A stretch of DNA of 37,176 nt from Candidatus Limicola stercorigallinarum (GCA_018711625.1 DVID01000005.1:1-37176), one strand, 5' to 3'. Counted from the stretch's first letter, positions 23,182-32,774 are shown. Notes: a model not told the origin generated them from the sequence alone. Translations and numbers: made by a program.

Positions 23182-24042
23182 TTACGCACGATGTTGCTGC
23201 GGCGGCACAATGCAGTCAAAGCGCACCGCCTTGCCCTTAAGGGAGTGACTTGGCGTGACCCCCGCAAGATAGGGACCCTTGATGGGGCGCTTCACCACTA
23301 CTTTGCGCGGCTCCGCAGCAAGTGCCGCCGAGAGCAGCTCCTCCTGATTGGCACAAGGGTGCTCAAGCAAATGTAGCAGCTGGAATTTCTTCTTTACGGC
23401 AGCGCTCTTGGTGCGTTCGGGAAACATGGGATCGAGATACACCACATCCACCGCACCACGAAGCGTTGGCAGCGCGGCAACGCTGTCACCAGAGATCGGA
23501 TGCATGCGCGCCGCAATATCTGCAAGGCCGGGGATACGGCGGGCACGGTCGCAGGCATCTATGAGGAGCGCCGCGATAACGGGGTCGCTCTCAAAGAGAT
23601 GCACCTCCCAGCCAGCAGCGGCGAGCAAAAAGGAATCGGTACCCAGACCCGCTGTGGCATCCACCACAACAGGTGCCCGGCCCAGGCGCGCGGCATCCTT
23701 GAGCTTGGCGGCACGTACGATAAGCTCGCGCCCCAAGTTCGCCGGCTTTATGCGTTTTGTCAGATCAGAGAAATCAGCCCGGAGCATAAGCTCGGACCGT
23801 CTGAGCGCAAGACCCGCGTCATCCCACCACAGTACCAGCTCGTCGGCAAGAGACGCCGCATCTGCAGCATCCACGCAGGGAACACCCAGCTCAGCAGCAA
23901 GCTGCTCGCCGCAGCCCCGCACGCTGGATGCAGCAGCAACAACCGCAGCAACGCCCGAGGATGCTGGGGCATGCGGAGACTCCTGAGCACACGACTGCTC
24001 CGGGGCAACTACCCCCAAAGCATCTGCTGCACGCTGGTCCAA
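23182..24042 (-). CDS. rsmJ: 16S rRNA methyltransferase RsmJ-like
   Basis: The 286-residue protein is a class I SAM-dependent methyltransferase. It has the SAM loop VVDATAGLGTDSF, the acidic strand end VHLFESDP, and the family hallmark YLDPMFPER before a run of lysines, then the RKVVVKRPIKGPYLAG segment. RsmJ methylates the guanine of position 1516 in 16S rRNA (numbering of E. coli). The N-terminus (about 90 residues) is longer than in E. coli RsmJ and poorly conserved. I chose a TTG start at 24042 because AAGGAGG sits six bases before it; an ATG at 24060 and one at 24093 are in frame without such a site. The gene is alone on this strand; VTT is convergent. Confidence 0.8.
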   Translation of the reverse strand: MDQRAADALGVVAPEQSCAQESPHAPASSGVAAVVAAASSVRGCGEQLAAELGVPCVDAADAASLADELVLWWDDAGLALRRSELMLRADFSDLTKRIKPANLGRELIVRAAKLKDAARLGRAPVVVDATAGLGTDSFLLAAAGWEVHLFESDPVIAALLIDACDRARRIPGLADIAARMHPISGDSVAALPTLRGAVDVVYLDPMFPERTKSAAVKKKFQLLHLLEHPCANQEELLSAALAAEPRKVVVKRPIKGPYLAGVTPSHSLKGKAVRFDCIVPPQQHRA

Positions 24043-24088
24043 TGACGCCCTCCTTCGCATCCGCGCTCTCACCACCACGGGCAAACAT

Positions 24089-24118
24089 ATCACAGGCGCC
24101 GCCCATGCGCTCAGTCAA
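24089..24118 (-). promoter_or_regulatory. Promoter of the rsmJ-like gene
   Basis: Minus-strand TTGACT (24118-24113) and TGTGAT (24094-24089) are 18 bases apart, directly behind the terminator that isolates this gene from transcription upstream. Confidence 0.45.
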
Positions 24119-24119
24119 C

Positions 24120-24148
24120 AAAAAAGGGCGGGGCTTCTCGCCCCGCCC
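24120..24148 (-). terminator. Strong intrinsic terminator of an unidentified leftward transcript
   Basis: GGGCGGGGC pairs with GCCCCGCCC over a 5-base loop, then six T residues in the leftward RNA. No long gene ends here on this strand, so a short RNA or small gene to its right must be transcribed. Confidence 0.75.
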
Positions 24149-24295
24149 GCTACTCTGTACTTTGGAATCGCCCTTTCTCAACCTCGCAGGTATATGCGAT
24201 GTAGTTGTAGAGCTTGTTGGGCCCACTGGGTCACGTCCACGACATCTACCGGACGAGCCCCGGAAAGCTTTGGGCGAGTGCGCTCGCCCCCAGTG

Positions 24296-24355
24296 CTATT
24301 GTGCCTCGGTGACACGAAGGGCGGGCCCAAAAGCTGCTATCTCTTCTATGCCCAT
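24296..24355 (-). CDS. Possible 19-residue small protein or remnant in a short transcript
   Basis: ATG at 24355 is preceded by AGAGGAGGGGAGTCCA, a very strong ribosome site, and by a perfect 7-bp hairpin (GTCTCTT..AAGAGAC, 24375-24395). The frame gives MGIEEIAAFGPALRVTEAQ, then TAG. The same frame stays open far past the stop. A different frame, roughly 24256-24185, encodes a plausible protein end (VDVTQWAQQALQLHRIYLRG), so a frameshifted small gene is possible. A leader peptide or a small RNA is equally possible. The strong terminator at 24120-24148 supports transcription of this stretch. Confidence 0.35.
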   Translation of the reverse strand: MGIEEIAAFGPALRVTEAQ

Positions 24356-24488
24356 TGGACTCCCCTCCTCTCGTCGGTCTCTTGGTTTCTAAGAGACGTT
24401 TTCTGTGCATTCGTGTTATGCCCGCCATACCGCTATCAAAACCAAGCCCCGGTGCACGCTCCGTGTACGGTCGGTTTTGTCGGTAAAC

Positions 24489-24509
24489 GGCTTTTGTGGC
24501 CACAAAGCC
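24489..24509. repeat. Near-perfect 10-bp inverted repeat upstream of asnS
   Basis: GGCTTTTGTGG followed by CCACAAAGCC forms a symmetric site with a single bulged T. It lies about 110 bases before the asnS start and about 26 bases before its -10 region, so it could be an operator or a hairpin. Confidence 0.4.
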
Positions 24510-24534
24510 GGCCAAGGCGGCAATAAACCTGTGC

Positions 24535-24543
24535 TGCTATGAT
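24535..24543 (+). promoter_or_regulatory. Extended -10 of asnS
   Basis: TGcTATGAT lies 55 bases before the GTG start. No good -35 is visible. The leader between has no T-box-like features that I can recognise. Confidence 0.5.
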
Positions 24544-24598
24544 AGGGAGCGGTCAACCGGCGGCCCAGCGGGCCCTGCAAAGCGTAAGGAGAAAGCAC

Positions 24599-26002
24599 GT
24601 GGATCGCATCAAGATTGCGCAGCTTTATGCCGATGCCGACACCTTCGGTGGCGCATCGGTCACCGTTGCCGGATGGGTCAAGTCCATCCGCGACATGAAG
24701 AACTTTGGCTTCGTGACGCTCAACGACGGCAGCTGCTTCAAAGACCTGCAGGTGGTCATGAACCGCGAGTCGCTCGCCAACTATGACGAGATCGCTCATC
24801 AAAACGTGTCGGCCGCGCTCATTTGCACGGGCACCATCAAGCTCACGCCCGAAGCGCAGCAGCCCTTTGAGCTTACCGCTGAGACCATCACGGTCGAAGG
24901 CGTCTCCGCGCCTGATTATCCCTTGCAGAAGAAACGCGCCACGGTTGAGTTTTTGCGCACGCAGCAGCACCTGCGCCCCCGCACCAACCTGTTCCGTGCC
25001 GTCTTCCGCGTGCGCTCCGTTGCCGCCGCGGCCATCCACCGCTTCTTCCAGGATCGCGGCTTTGTGTATGTGAACACGCCCATCATCACCACCTCCGACT
25101 GCGAGGGCGCCGGTGAGATGTTCCACGTCACCACACTTGATATGGAAAACCCGCCGCGCACCGACACCGGTGCCATCGACTGGAGCCAGGACTTCTTCGG
25201 CAAGCCCGCCTCGCTCACCGTTTCGGGCCAGCTCAATGCCGAGAACTTCGCCATGGCCTTTGGCGACGTGTACACCTTTGGCCCCACCTTCCGCGCCGAG
25301 AACTCCAACACCACGCGCCATGCCGCGGAGTTTTGGATGATTGAGCCCGAGATTGCCTTCGCCGACCTCGACGACGACATGAATCTCGCCGAGGACATGC
25401 TGAAGTATGTGATCCGCGACGTTATGGATCGCTGCCCCGACGAGCTCGCCATGCTCAACCGCTTTGTAGACAAGGGCCTTCTTGAGCGTCTGAATCACGT
25501 GGCAAGCTCCGACTTTGCCCGCGTGACCTACACCGAGGCCATCCAGATCCTCGAGGAGGCGGTGGCCGCTGGGCAGACGTTCGACTACCCCGTGAGCTGG
25601 GGCATCGATCTGCAGACCGAGCACGAGCGCTACCTCACCGAGCAGCACTTCAAGCGCCCCACCTTTGTTACCGACTACCCCGCCGAGATCAAGGCCTTCT
25701 ACATGCGCCTGAACGATGACGGCAAAACGGTGGCCGCGGCGGACTGCCTGGTGCCGGGCATTGGCGAGATCATCGGCGGCAGCCAACGCGAGGAGCGCCT
25801 TGATGTGCTTGAGCGCCGCATCGCCGAGCTGGGCATGGATGCCGAGCAGTATAAGTACTACCTCGACCTGCGTCGCTTTGGCACCTGCCGCCACGCCGGC
25901 TTTGGCCTGGGCTTCGAGCGCCTGGTGATGTATCTCACCGGCGTGGGCAATATCCGCGACGTGCTGCCGCATCCGCGCGTGGTGGGCTCTGCGGAGTTCT
26001 AA
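24599..26002 (+). CDS. asnS: Asparaginyl-tRNA synthetase
   Basis: The 467-residue protein has an N-terminal OB-fold anticodon-binding domain (about 1-110: [26 protein letters not shown]) and a class II catalytic domain. The catalytic domain has the motif 1 region [22 protein letters not shown], motif 2 [21 protein letters not shown], and motif 3 [15 protein letters not shown]. It charges tRNA-Asn with asparagine using ATP. GTG at 24599 is chosen because AAGGAG lies eight bases upstream and the alignment with known AsnRS begins there; length matches the usual 465 or so. The insert [28 protein letters not shown] is typical of bacterial AsnRS rather than AspRS. purL follows after 137 bases, possibly in the same transcript. 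Confidence 0.97.
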   Translation: MDRIKIAQLYADADTFGGASVTVAGWVKSIRDMKNFGFVTLNDGSCFKDLQVVMNRESLANYDEIAHQNVSAALICTGTIKLTPEAQQPFELTAETITVEGVSAPDYPLQKKRATVEFLRTQQHLRPRTNLFRAVFRVRSVAAAAIHRFFQDRGFVYVNTPIITTSDCEGAGEMFHVTTLDMENPPRTDTGAIDWSQDFFGKPASLTVSGQLNAENFAMAFGDVYTFGPTFRAENSNTTRHAAEFWMIEPEIAFADLDDDMNLAEDMLKYVIRDVMDRCPDELAMLNRFVDKGLLERLNHVASSDFARVTYTEAIQILEEAVAAGQTFDYPVSWGIDLQTEHERYLTEQHFKRPTFVTDYPAEIKAFYMRLNDDGKTVAAADCLVPGIGEIIGGSQREERLDVLERRIAELGMDAEQYKYYLDLRRFGTCRHAGFGLGFERLVMYLTGVGNIRDVLPHPRVVGSAEF

Positions 26003-26139
26003 CGCGCCTGCGTACGCATCCCCTATCCGCGCAACCACTGACGTATCATGAAACCGTATGAGACCGCAGGCTCAAGGTGCTACAAGGGCAGCCGCTGCCT
26101 GCGGTGACACGGCCACATCCAGCAGGAAGGCAGGAATCA

Positions 26140-29100
26140 ATGGTCTCTCGCATCTATGTGGAGAAGAAACCCGGCTTTGACGTGGAGGCATCTCAGCTTT
26201 TGGCCGAGTTGCGCACCGTCATCGCAGATGGTTTGCCGCTCACGGCGACGCTGCGCATCATCAACGTCTACGATGTCGAGGGCATCTCTGACGAGCTCTT
26301 TGAGCAGTGCATTCCCACCGTATTCTCCGAGCCGCAGGTAGATCGCGTTTCTCGCGATCTTCCCGTTGAGGGCGCGGTTATGGGAGAGCTCGGGAGCGGC
26401 CAGGGCATTGTGTCCTTCCCTGAGAACATGTTCCTCTTTGCCGTCGAGGCCCTGCCCGGCCAGTTTGACCAGCGCGCCGACTCCGCCGCCGAGTGCGTGC
26501 AGCTCATCTCGCAGGGCGAGCGCCCTGCCGTTTCGTGCGCCAAGCTCTACGTGCTCGACTGCGGTCTTTCTGACGATACGGCCGCTGCCATCAAGCACTA
26601 CGTGATCAACCCCGTTGAGGCGCGCGAGACCGACCTCGCCCTGCGCGAGACGCTGCGCCAGAGCTACCCCGACCCTGAGCCCGTTGAGGTGCTCCACGGC
26701 TTCCGCGAACTCGATGATGACGCCCTTGCTGCCTTCATCGCCGAGCGTGGCCTGGCGATGGACCTCGCCGACATCCAATTCTGCCAGGAATACTTCCGCG
26801 GCGAGGACCGCGATCCCTCCATCACCGAGATCCGCGTGATTGACACCTATTGGTCGGACCACTGCCGCCACACCACCTTTGGCACCGTTCTCGATGATGT
26901 TGAGATTGACGACGGCGTGGTGCAGGAGGCCTTCCAGCGCTACCTCGAGATTCGCCACGAGCTAGGGCGCGACGAGAAGCCCGTCTGCCTCATGGACATG
27001 GGTACCATCGGCGCCAAGTATCTCAAAGCCACAGGCAAGCTCACCGGCTTGGATGAGTCGGACGAGATCAACGCCTGCACCGTCAAGGTGACGGTGGACG
27101 TGGATGGAGAGGACCAGGACTGGCTTTTCCTCTTTAAGAACGAGACTCACAACCATCCCACCGAGATTGAACCCTTCGGCGGCGCGGCCACCTGCATCGG
27201 TGGCGCCATCCGCGACCCGCTCTCTGGCCGCAGCTATGTGTACCAGGCCATGCGCGTCACCGGCGCGGCCGACCCCACGGTGCCCGTCTCGGAGACGCTT
27301 GCGGGCAAGCTGCCGCAGCGCAAGCTGGTAACCACCGCAGCCGCTGGCTACTCAAGCTACGGCAACCAAATCGGCCTTGCCACCGGACAGGTTTCTGAGC
27401 TCTATCACCCCGGCTATGTGGCCAAGCGCATGGAGGTGGGCGCTGTTGTGGGCGCTACACCGGCCAGCCATGTGCGCCGCGAAGAGCCGCAGCCGGGCGA
27501 CAAGATCATCCTCCTTGGTGGCCGCACCGGCCGCGACGGCATTGGTGGCGCCACCGGTTCCTCCAAGGCCCACAACGTTGAGTCCATTGAGAAAGACGGC
27601 GCCGAGGTGCAGAAGGGCAACGCGCCCATGGAGCGCAAGCTGCAGCGCCTCTTCCGCCGCGGCGATGCCTGCCGCCTCATCAAGCGCTGCAACGACTTTG
27701 GCGCCGGCGGCGTAAGCGTGGCTGTAGGCGAGCTGGCCGACGGCCTCTACATCGACCTTGACCAGGTGACCAAGAAGTACGAGGGCCTGGACGGCACCGA
27801 GCTTGCCATCTCCGAGAGCCAGGAGCGCATGGCGGTTGCAGTCTCTGAGGACGACGTAGACGAGTTTATGACCTACGCCACCGAGGAGAACCTTGAGGCA
27901 ACCGTTATCGCCGAGGTCACGCACGAGAAGCGCGTGCGCATGGCCTGGATGGGCGACCTCATTGTGGACCTCTCGCGTGAGTTCCTCGCCTCCAACGGCG
28001 CCCCCAAGCACCAGACCGTGCATGTTGAGGCCCAGGGCATTGCCCCCATCGACCCCGAAAGCGAGCTTGCCGAGGCCGCCCTCAACGAGTTTGGCAGCCT
28101 GGACAACGTGTATGAGAGCACCGTGCCACTCGTACCCGGCGCAGACGAGGTTGACTCGTTTGCCCAGGCCATGCACACCCTGGTGAGCGACCTCAACGTG
28201 TGCTCCAACAAGGGCCTCTCGGAGCGCTTTGACTCCACCATTGGCGCGGGCACCGTGCTCATGCCTTTTGGCGGCGCCACGCAGCTCACTCCGGCGCAGG
28301 CCATGGTGGCCAAATTCCCCGTGCTGGGCGAGACCGCCACGGTTTCAGGCATGGCCTGGGGCTTCAACCCCTACATCATGGCGGCAGACCAGTATCGCGG
28401 CGCCTACCTCTCGGTGGTCGAGAGCGTCTCGAAGCTCGTTGCCACGGGCTTTGACCACACGCGTGCCTACCTCACCTTCCAGGAGTACTTCGAGCGCCTG
28501 CGCGATGTGCCCGAACGCTGGGGCAAGCCTGTCGCGGCGGTACTGGGCGCCCTCATGGCCCAGCTTGACCTGGGCATTGGCGCCATCGGCGGCAAAGATT
28601 CCATGTCGGGCTCGTTCGAAGACCTCGACGTGCCGCCCACGCTTGTATCGTTTGCCGTTGCTACCGGCAAGCTCAACCAGGTGGTCTCCCCTGAGTTCAA
28701 GGGTGCCGACCACCGTGTGATCCTCATCGAGCCTGCCTACCGCGAAGACGACCTGCTGCCCCAGACCGATTCGCTGCTGGCGGCCTACTCCGCGGTTGAG
28801 GAGCTTGTGCGCACCGGCGCGGCACTCTCTGTTTCCACAGCAGGCTTTGGCGGCCTTGCCGAAGCCGTCTTTAAGGCGTGCTTGGGCAACCGTGTGGGCC
28901 TTACCCTCTCCGACGCTTATTACGAGGCGGAGGCGCGCGACCTCTTCGACCATGCCTATGGCTGCTTTGTGGTGGAGCTTGCAGACGATGCCGAGGTGCC
29001 CGCAGTCGAGGGTGTGTCGGTGGTTGAGCTTGGCCGTACCACGAGCGCCTACGAGCTTTCTGGCTACGACGAGACCTGCGACCTTGCCGAGCTGCAAGAG

Positions 29101-30042
29101 GTATGGGAGGGCCGCATTGAAGGCGTCTTCCCCTACCGCACGCACGCCTCTGAGGCCGAAGCGCTCCCCGCGGTGGATACCATCACCTACGCCTGCGAGG
29201 AGACGGGCCGCATCAAGACGGTCTATGGCGGCACGAGCTTTGCGCGCCCGCGCGTAATCATCCCCGTCTTCCCGGGCAACAACTGCGAGTACGACACTGC
29301 GCGTGCCTTTGAGGCGGCTGGCGCTGTGGCCGACACCTTTGTGATCAACAACCTCACGCCCGAGGCAGTTGCCGAAAGCACGCACGAGCTGGCACGCCGT
29401 ATTCGCGAGAGCCAGATTGTGATGATTCCCGGCGGCTTCTCCGGCGGCGACGAGCCCGACGGCTCGGCGAAGTTCATCACGGCATTCTTCCGCGCGCCCG
29501 AGGTAACCGAGGCTGTGCGCGACCTGCTTCAGGCACGCGACGGCTTGATGCTCGGCATCTGCAACGGTTTCCAGGCCCTCGTGAAGCTTGGCCTTGTGCC
29601 CTACGGTGACATTGTGGACGCCACGCCCGACGCACCCACGCTCACCTTCAACACCATCGGCCGCCATCAGAGCCGTCTGGTGCGCACGCGTGTTGCGAGC
29701 GACCTTTCGCCGTGGCTCTCTGCCTGCAAGCCGGGCGAGGTGTACACCGTTGCCGTCAGCCATGGTGAGGGCCGCTTTGTTGCCAACGACCAGGTGCTCT
29801 CTGAGCTGGTTGACGGCGGGCAGATTGCCACGCAGTACGTGGACGAGGCGGGAGTACCGAGCATGGATCTTGCCGTGAATCCCAACGGTTCGGTCATGGC
29901 GATCGAGGGCATCACCTCGCCGGATGGCCGCGTATTTGGCAAGATGGGCCATGTTGAGCGCCGCGGACAGGGCCTCTACCAGAATGTCCCGGGCGAGAAG
30001 TTCATGCCCATCTTTGAGAGCGGCGTGCAGTACTTCGCGTAA
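26140..30042 (+). CDS. purL: Phosphoribosylformylglycinamidine synthase, fused synthetase and glutaminase
   Basis: The 1300-residue protein carries both halves of FGAM synthase. The synthetase (about 1-1000) has IRVIDTYWSDHCRHTTFGT, FKNETHNHPTEIEPFGGAATCIGG with the catalytic histidine, and the GGKDSMSGSF segment. The class I glutaminase (about 1035-1300) has VFPGNNCEYD at its start and the nucleophile C1141 in LGICNGFQAL. The enzyme turns FGAR, glutamine and ATP into FGAM, the fourth step of purine synthesis. Most Gram-positive bacteria split this into PurL, PurQ and PurS; the single-chain form matches clostridial and coriobacterial relatives. ATG at 26140 follows GGAAGGCAGGAATCA. A strong terminator follows the gene. 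Confidence 0.97.
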   Translation: MVSRIYVEKKPGFDVEASQLLAELRTVIADGLPLTATLRIINVYDVEGISDELFEQCIPTVFSEPQVDRVSRDLPVEGAVMGELGSGQGIVSFPENMFLFAVEALPGQFDQRADSAAECVQLISQGERPAVSCAKLYVLDCGLSDDTAAAIKHYVINPVEARETDLALRETLRQSYPDPEPVEVLHGFRELDDDALAAFIAERGLAMDLADIQFCQEYFRGEDRDPSITEIRVIDTYWSDHCRHTTFGTVLDDVEIDDGVVQEAFQRYLEIRHELGRDEKPVCLMDMGTIGAKYLKATGKLTGLDESDEINACTVKVTVDVDGEDQDWLFLFKNETHNHPTEIEPFGGAATCIGGAIRDPLSGRSYVYQAMRVTGAADPTVPVSETLAGKLPQRKLVTTAAAGYSSYGNQIGLATGQVSELYHPGYVAKRMEVGAVVGATPASHVRREEPQPGDKIILLGGRTGRDGIGGATGSSKAHNVESIEKDGAEVQKGNAPMERKLQRLFRRGDACRLIKRCNDFGAGGVSVAVGELADGLYIDLDQVTKKYEGLDGTELAISESQERMAVAVSEDDVDEFMTYATEENLEATVIAEVTHEKRVRMAWMGDLIVDLSREFLASNGAPKHQTVHVEAQGIAPIDPESELAEAALNEFGSLDNVYESTVPLVPGADEVDSFAQAMHTLVSDLNVCSNKGLSERFDSTIGAGTVLMPFGGATQLTPAQAMVAKFPVLGETATVSGMAWGFNPYIMAADQYRGAYLSVVESVSKLVATGFDHTRAYLTFQEYFERLRDVPERWGKPVAAVLGALMAQLDLGIGAIGGKDSMSGSFEDLDVPPTLVSFAVATGKLNQVVSPEFKGADHRVILIEPAYREDDLLPQTDSLLAAYSAVEELVRTGAALSVSTAGFGGLAEAVFKACLGNRVGLTLSDAYYEAEARDLFDHAYGCFVVELADDAEVPAVEGVSVVELGRTTSAYELSGYDETCDLAELQEVWEGRIEGVFPYRTHASEAEALPAVDTITYACEETGRIKTVYGGTSFARPRVIIPVFPGNNCEYDTARAFEAAGAVADTFVINNLTPEAVAESTHELARRIRESQIVMIPGGFSGGDEPDGSAKFITAFFRAPEVTEAVRDLLQARDGLMLGICNGFQALVKLGLVPYGDIVDATPDAPTLTFNTIGRHQSRLVRTRVASDLSPWLSACKPGEVYTVAVSHGEGRFVANDQVLSELVDGGQIATQYVDEAGVPSMDLAVNPNGSVMAIEGITSPDGRVFGKMGHVERRGQGLYQNVPGEKFMPIFESGVQYFA

Positions 30043-30069
30043 AGCGCACGGGATTCTTCCGCAAACATG

Positions 30070-30113
30070 GGGGCCTGCCAGCGATGTTCCCGCTGGCAGG
30101 CCCCTTTCATCTT
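30070..30113 (+). terminator. Intrinsic terminator of purL
   Basis: GGGGCCTGCCAGCG (30070-30083) pairs perfectly with CGCTGGCAGGCCCC (30091-30104) around a 7-base loop, followed by TTTCATCTT. Confidence 0.85.
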
Positions 30114-30234
30114 CTGCTGAATCTGGGCAGCAAACAAGACGATTGTGGCTGCCGCCCGGCTCCGCTGAGTTCGGAGCGCCTCGGCTAGCGCATACGCAGG
30201 CGGGCCGCCCCGAGGACGGCCCGCGTTCGAGTCT

Positions 30235-30278
30235 TATGGCAGCAGCGCGCCCGCGCTATGGCAGCAGCGCGCCCGCGC
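30235..30278. repeat. Tandem duplication of 22 bp behind the hydrogenase gene
   Basis: The unit starting TATGGCAGCAGCGCGC occurs twice without a gap and without a mismatch. It lies 13 bases behind the hydrogenase stop codon. Just left of it, at 30201-30225, GCGGGCCG..CGGCCCGC can form an 8-bp stem with no T-run. Confidence 0.7.
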
Positions 30279-30290
30279 TCGCGTGAACGC

Positions 30291-31892
30291 CTACTCGTCG
30301 TGCGGCACCAGCGCCTCTGCAGTCTCAGCCACCGCATCGCTATGACGCTTGCCGTCGGCCTCTCGCTCCAGCACGTCAAGATAGGTGTTGTACATGTTCT
30401 CCGTCGCCAGTTTGTGCGGAGACTTCTTAGCATACGCGCGTACCTGTGCCGCCGACTTCGAAACAGCCTGGATGGTGCCTGCACCTGCAACGCAACCGCC
30501 CGGGCATGCCATGCCTTCCAGCAAGTAGCCGTTGAACTTGCCCTTGGCTGCCTGTTTCATCATCTTGCGGCAGTTGTCCAAGCCCTCAGCCGCTTCAACC
30601 TTCACCTCAATCTCGGGGTGATCCTTATGAATAGCATCCACCACGGCCTTGGCAACGCCACCCGCTACCGCAAAACCGCGTCCATCTTGGCTTGCCACGT
30701 CGAAGTCAGTAGAACCATCGCCCTTGAGCCTGGTGTACTCGATGCCCTTGGCCTCCATCATGCCCGCCATTTCCTCAAAGGTGAGCACAAAATCAACCTC
30801 GCTCTTCACACTCTTGCGCTGTGCCTCAAGCTTCTTTGCGGCGCACGGCCCCACAAACACAATCTTCGCCTTGGGGTGGTGTTCGCGAATAAGACGCGCC
30901 GTGAGCACCATGGGTGTCAGCGCCATAGAGACGCAGTCAGCGTACTCGGGGAACTCCATCTTCGCCATAATCGACCACGCCGGGCAGCAGCTCGTTGCCA
31001 TGAAGGGGAGTTTCTCGGGCACCTCGTCCAAGAAATACCCCGCTTCCTGCACCGCGCACAGGTCGGCACCCACGGCAACCTCTTCCACGCCAGCAAAGCC
31101 AAGCATCTTGAACGCTTCGCGCAGCTTGTCTACGTTTCCGCGGCCACCAAACTGCCCCACAAACGACGGAGCAACGGCAGCAATAACCTCTTCGCCGGCA
31201 CGAATCGCCTGAATCACCTGGAAAATCTGGCTCTTGTCGGCGATGGCACCAAAGGGGCAGCTCACCAGACACTGACCGCACGACACGCACCGATCGTAAT
31301 CAATGACCGCACGGCCCTGCTCGTCAGAGCCAATCGCGTTCATGCCACACGCCGCAGCACAGGGACGCTCCCAATGCGCGATGGCGGTGTAGGGGCACAC
31401 CTGCCGGCAGCGCCCGCATTTGATGCATTTCTCCTGGTCGATATAGGCTTTTTTGTCTACAAAACTGATGGCGCCCTTAGGACACACCTCGCGGCAGGGG
31501 TGAGCAAGACAGCCCTGACACAGGTTGGAGACCACATAGGCCTCCTCCTTGCAGGCGTTGCAGGCAAATTTGATGATATTGATAAGCGGAGGCTGATAGT
31601 AGGTCTCAGGCTTTGCCGCCTCAACTGCGCCCTCCGAGATCTTTGCCGGGCGGTCGCCGCCCTGCAGGGGAAGACCCATGGCGAGGCGGATACGTTCGCC
31701 TACAATGGCGCGCTCGAGAAATACGCTCTCGCGATAGGTAGCCACGTCTCCCGAGATAATCTCGTACGGCAGATCGTCAAGCTCGTCATATACGGCGTCG
31801 TCATCCTCATAGGCAACGCGTGCCACCTCGCTGAACACGGTACGCCGAATTTTAGCCAGACTGGTGTACACCCCACGCATAGAATCTGCCAT
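30291..31892 (-). CDS. Monomeric [FeFe]-hydrogenase with additional iron-sulfur domains (group B-like)
   Basis: The 533-residue protein has an N-terminal cysteine block (C111, C114, C125, C128, C133, C137) and two [4Fe-4S] ferredoxin motifs (CIKCGRCRQVC at 156-166 and CVSCGQCLVSC at 202-212). The H-cluster domain follows, with L1 TSCCPAW (300-306), L2 VGPCAAKK (347-354) and L3 MACPGGC (461-467). These loops bind the catalytic iron cluster that makes or splits H2 with ferredoxin as partner. The L2 form G-P-C-A-A-K rather than M-P-C-x-x-K points to group B enzymes, common in gut anaerobes. ATG at 31892 is set by GAGGGGAG. No maturation genes (hydE, hydF, hydG) lie in the window. A TATACT at 31974-31979 may be its -10. 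Confidence 0.93.
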   Translation of the reverse strand: MADSMRGVYTSLAKIRRTVFSEVARVAYEDDDAVYDELDDLPYEIISGDVATYRESVFLERAIVGERIRLAMGLPLQGGDRPAKISEGAVEAAKPETYYQPPLINIIKFACNACKEEAYVVSNLCQGCLAHPCREVCPKGAISFVDKKAYIDQEKCIKCGRCRQVCPYTAIAHWERPCAAACGMNAIGSDEQGRAVIDYDRCVSCGQCLVSCPFGAIADKSQIFQVIQAIRAGEEVIAAVAPSFVGQFGGRGNVDKLREAFKMLGFAGVEEVAVGADLCAVQEAGYFLDEVPEKLPFMATSCCPAWSIMAKMEFPEYADCVSMALTPMVLTARLIREHHPKAKIVFVGPCAAKKLEAQRKSVKSEVDFVLTFEEMAGMMEAKGIEYTRLKGDGSTDFDVASQDGRGFAVAGGVAKAVVDAIHKDHPEIEVKVEAAEGLDNCRKMMKQAAKGKFNGYLLEGMACPGGCVAGAGTIQAVSKSAAQVRAYAKKSPHKLATENMYNTYLDVLEREADGKRHSDAVAETAEALVPHDE

Positions 31893-32030
31893 AGCATCTC
31901 CCCTCTTGGGCAACAGGCGCCCGTCGAGCTTGCAAGCGTCGAGCAGGCGCCCCGTCGCAGGTTGAACATCCTCAGTATAAGGGGACGAAGGCATGTGGGC
32001 GGCACACCATCCAGGCGAATGGTAAAGCGC

Positions 32031-32096
32031 AAAAAAGCTGCCGAGCCCGCAGGCTTGCCGAGCGGCGTCGGCAAGCCTGCGGGTGAATCGGCAGCT
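32031..32096 (-). terminator. Intrinsic terminator of the four-helix membrane protein gene
   Basis: CCCGCAGGCTTGCCGA (32046-32061) is fully complementary to 32068-32083. An outer 9-bp stem (AGCTGCCGA/TCGGCAGCT) extends it, and six T residues (32036-32031) follow in the leftward RNA. It separates this gene from the hydrogenase gene. Confidence 0.88.
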
Positions 32097-32130
32097 CCCA
32101 CGTGTTAGCGCTTCCGTAGTGCGGCTCTTG

Positions 32131-32538
32131 CTAGATAGCCGTTGCCTCCTTCTTGGCGCGGGCGGCAAACAGCGCACCCGCAAAACCCACGGCAGCCAAA
32201 AGCAGGTTCTGCCAGATCGAGCTGTCAAACGAGATGGCAAGAGCGAGCTCAAAGAGGTTCACGAACGAAACAATCGTGGCAAAGACGATAAACGTCCCCA
32301 GCTTTGCCGGGTGGTTTGCACCCAAAGCGCCGGTGATGCCGGCGGCGAAGTAGAGCACGCCGGTCGCAACCATGATGATGCCAAAGACCTCGGTGGTAAT
32401 AACGGGATCTTCCACAGTGGTCACGTTGGCGGTTCCGGGCGCTGCCACAATCATGAAGATGCCGCTCGCAATAGCCACAATTCCCAGCAGCAGCATAAAG
32501 AGGCTAATTCCCTTGGCAATTTTGCAGTTAGAGGACAT
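32131..32538 (-). CDS. Four-helix membrane protein of unknown function
   Basis: The 135-residue protein has four helices at about 8-32, 48-70, 80-103 and 108-127, joined by short loops, and a short basic tail. The family resembles small DUF-type integral proteins with no known role. ATG at 32538 is preceded by AAAGGGGAGGAC. It has its own promoter and a strong terminator, so it is a separate transcription unit between the hydrogenase and fructose genes. Confidence 0.8.
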   Translation of the reverse strand: MSSNCKIAKGISLFMLLLGIVAIASGIFMIVAAPGTANVTTVEDPVITTEVFGIIMVATGVLYFAAGITGALGANHPAKLGTFIVFATIVSFVNLFELALAISFDSSIWQNLLLAAVGFAGALFAARAKKEATAI

Positions 32539-32577
32539 GTCCTCCCCTTTCTTTCCACCTCACACAGGATTTTGGGC

Positions 32578-32606
32578 ATCATACCATCTGCGCTCGATGG
32601 CAACAA
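32578..32606 (-). promoter_or_regulatory. Promoter of the four-helix membrane protein gene
   Basis: Minus-strand TTGTTG (32606-32601) and TATGAT (32583-32578) are separated by exactly 17 bases, with 40 bases to the start codon. Confidence 0.65.
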
Positions 32607-32774
32607 CGGCACGGCAGGCGTGCTTCAACCGGAGTTACAGCGCAATATGCTCATGACCGTGATACAAAGCGGCGAGGGGAGCACATCTCTAAAGAGAACT
32701 CCACCCGCCGCATAAGCTTCCTATGATTTCGTTGCGTTCAACATGGCGTCGTTCGCAACATGTTCGGCATGCCC

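Noticed and set aside
30201-30230. tRNA-like GTTCGAGTC near a GC-rich stem
   Set aside because: There is no acceptor stem, D arm or anticodon arm around it.
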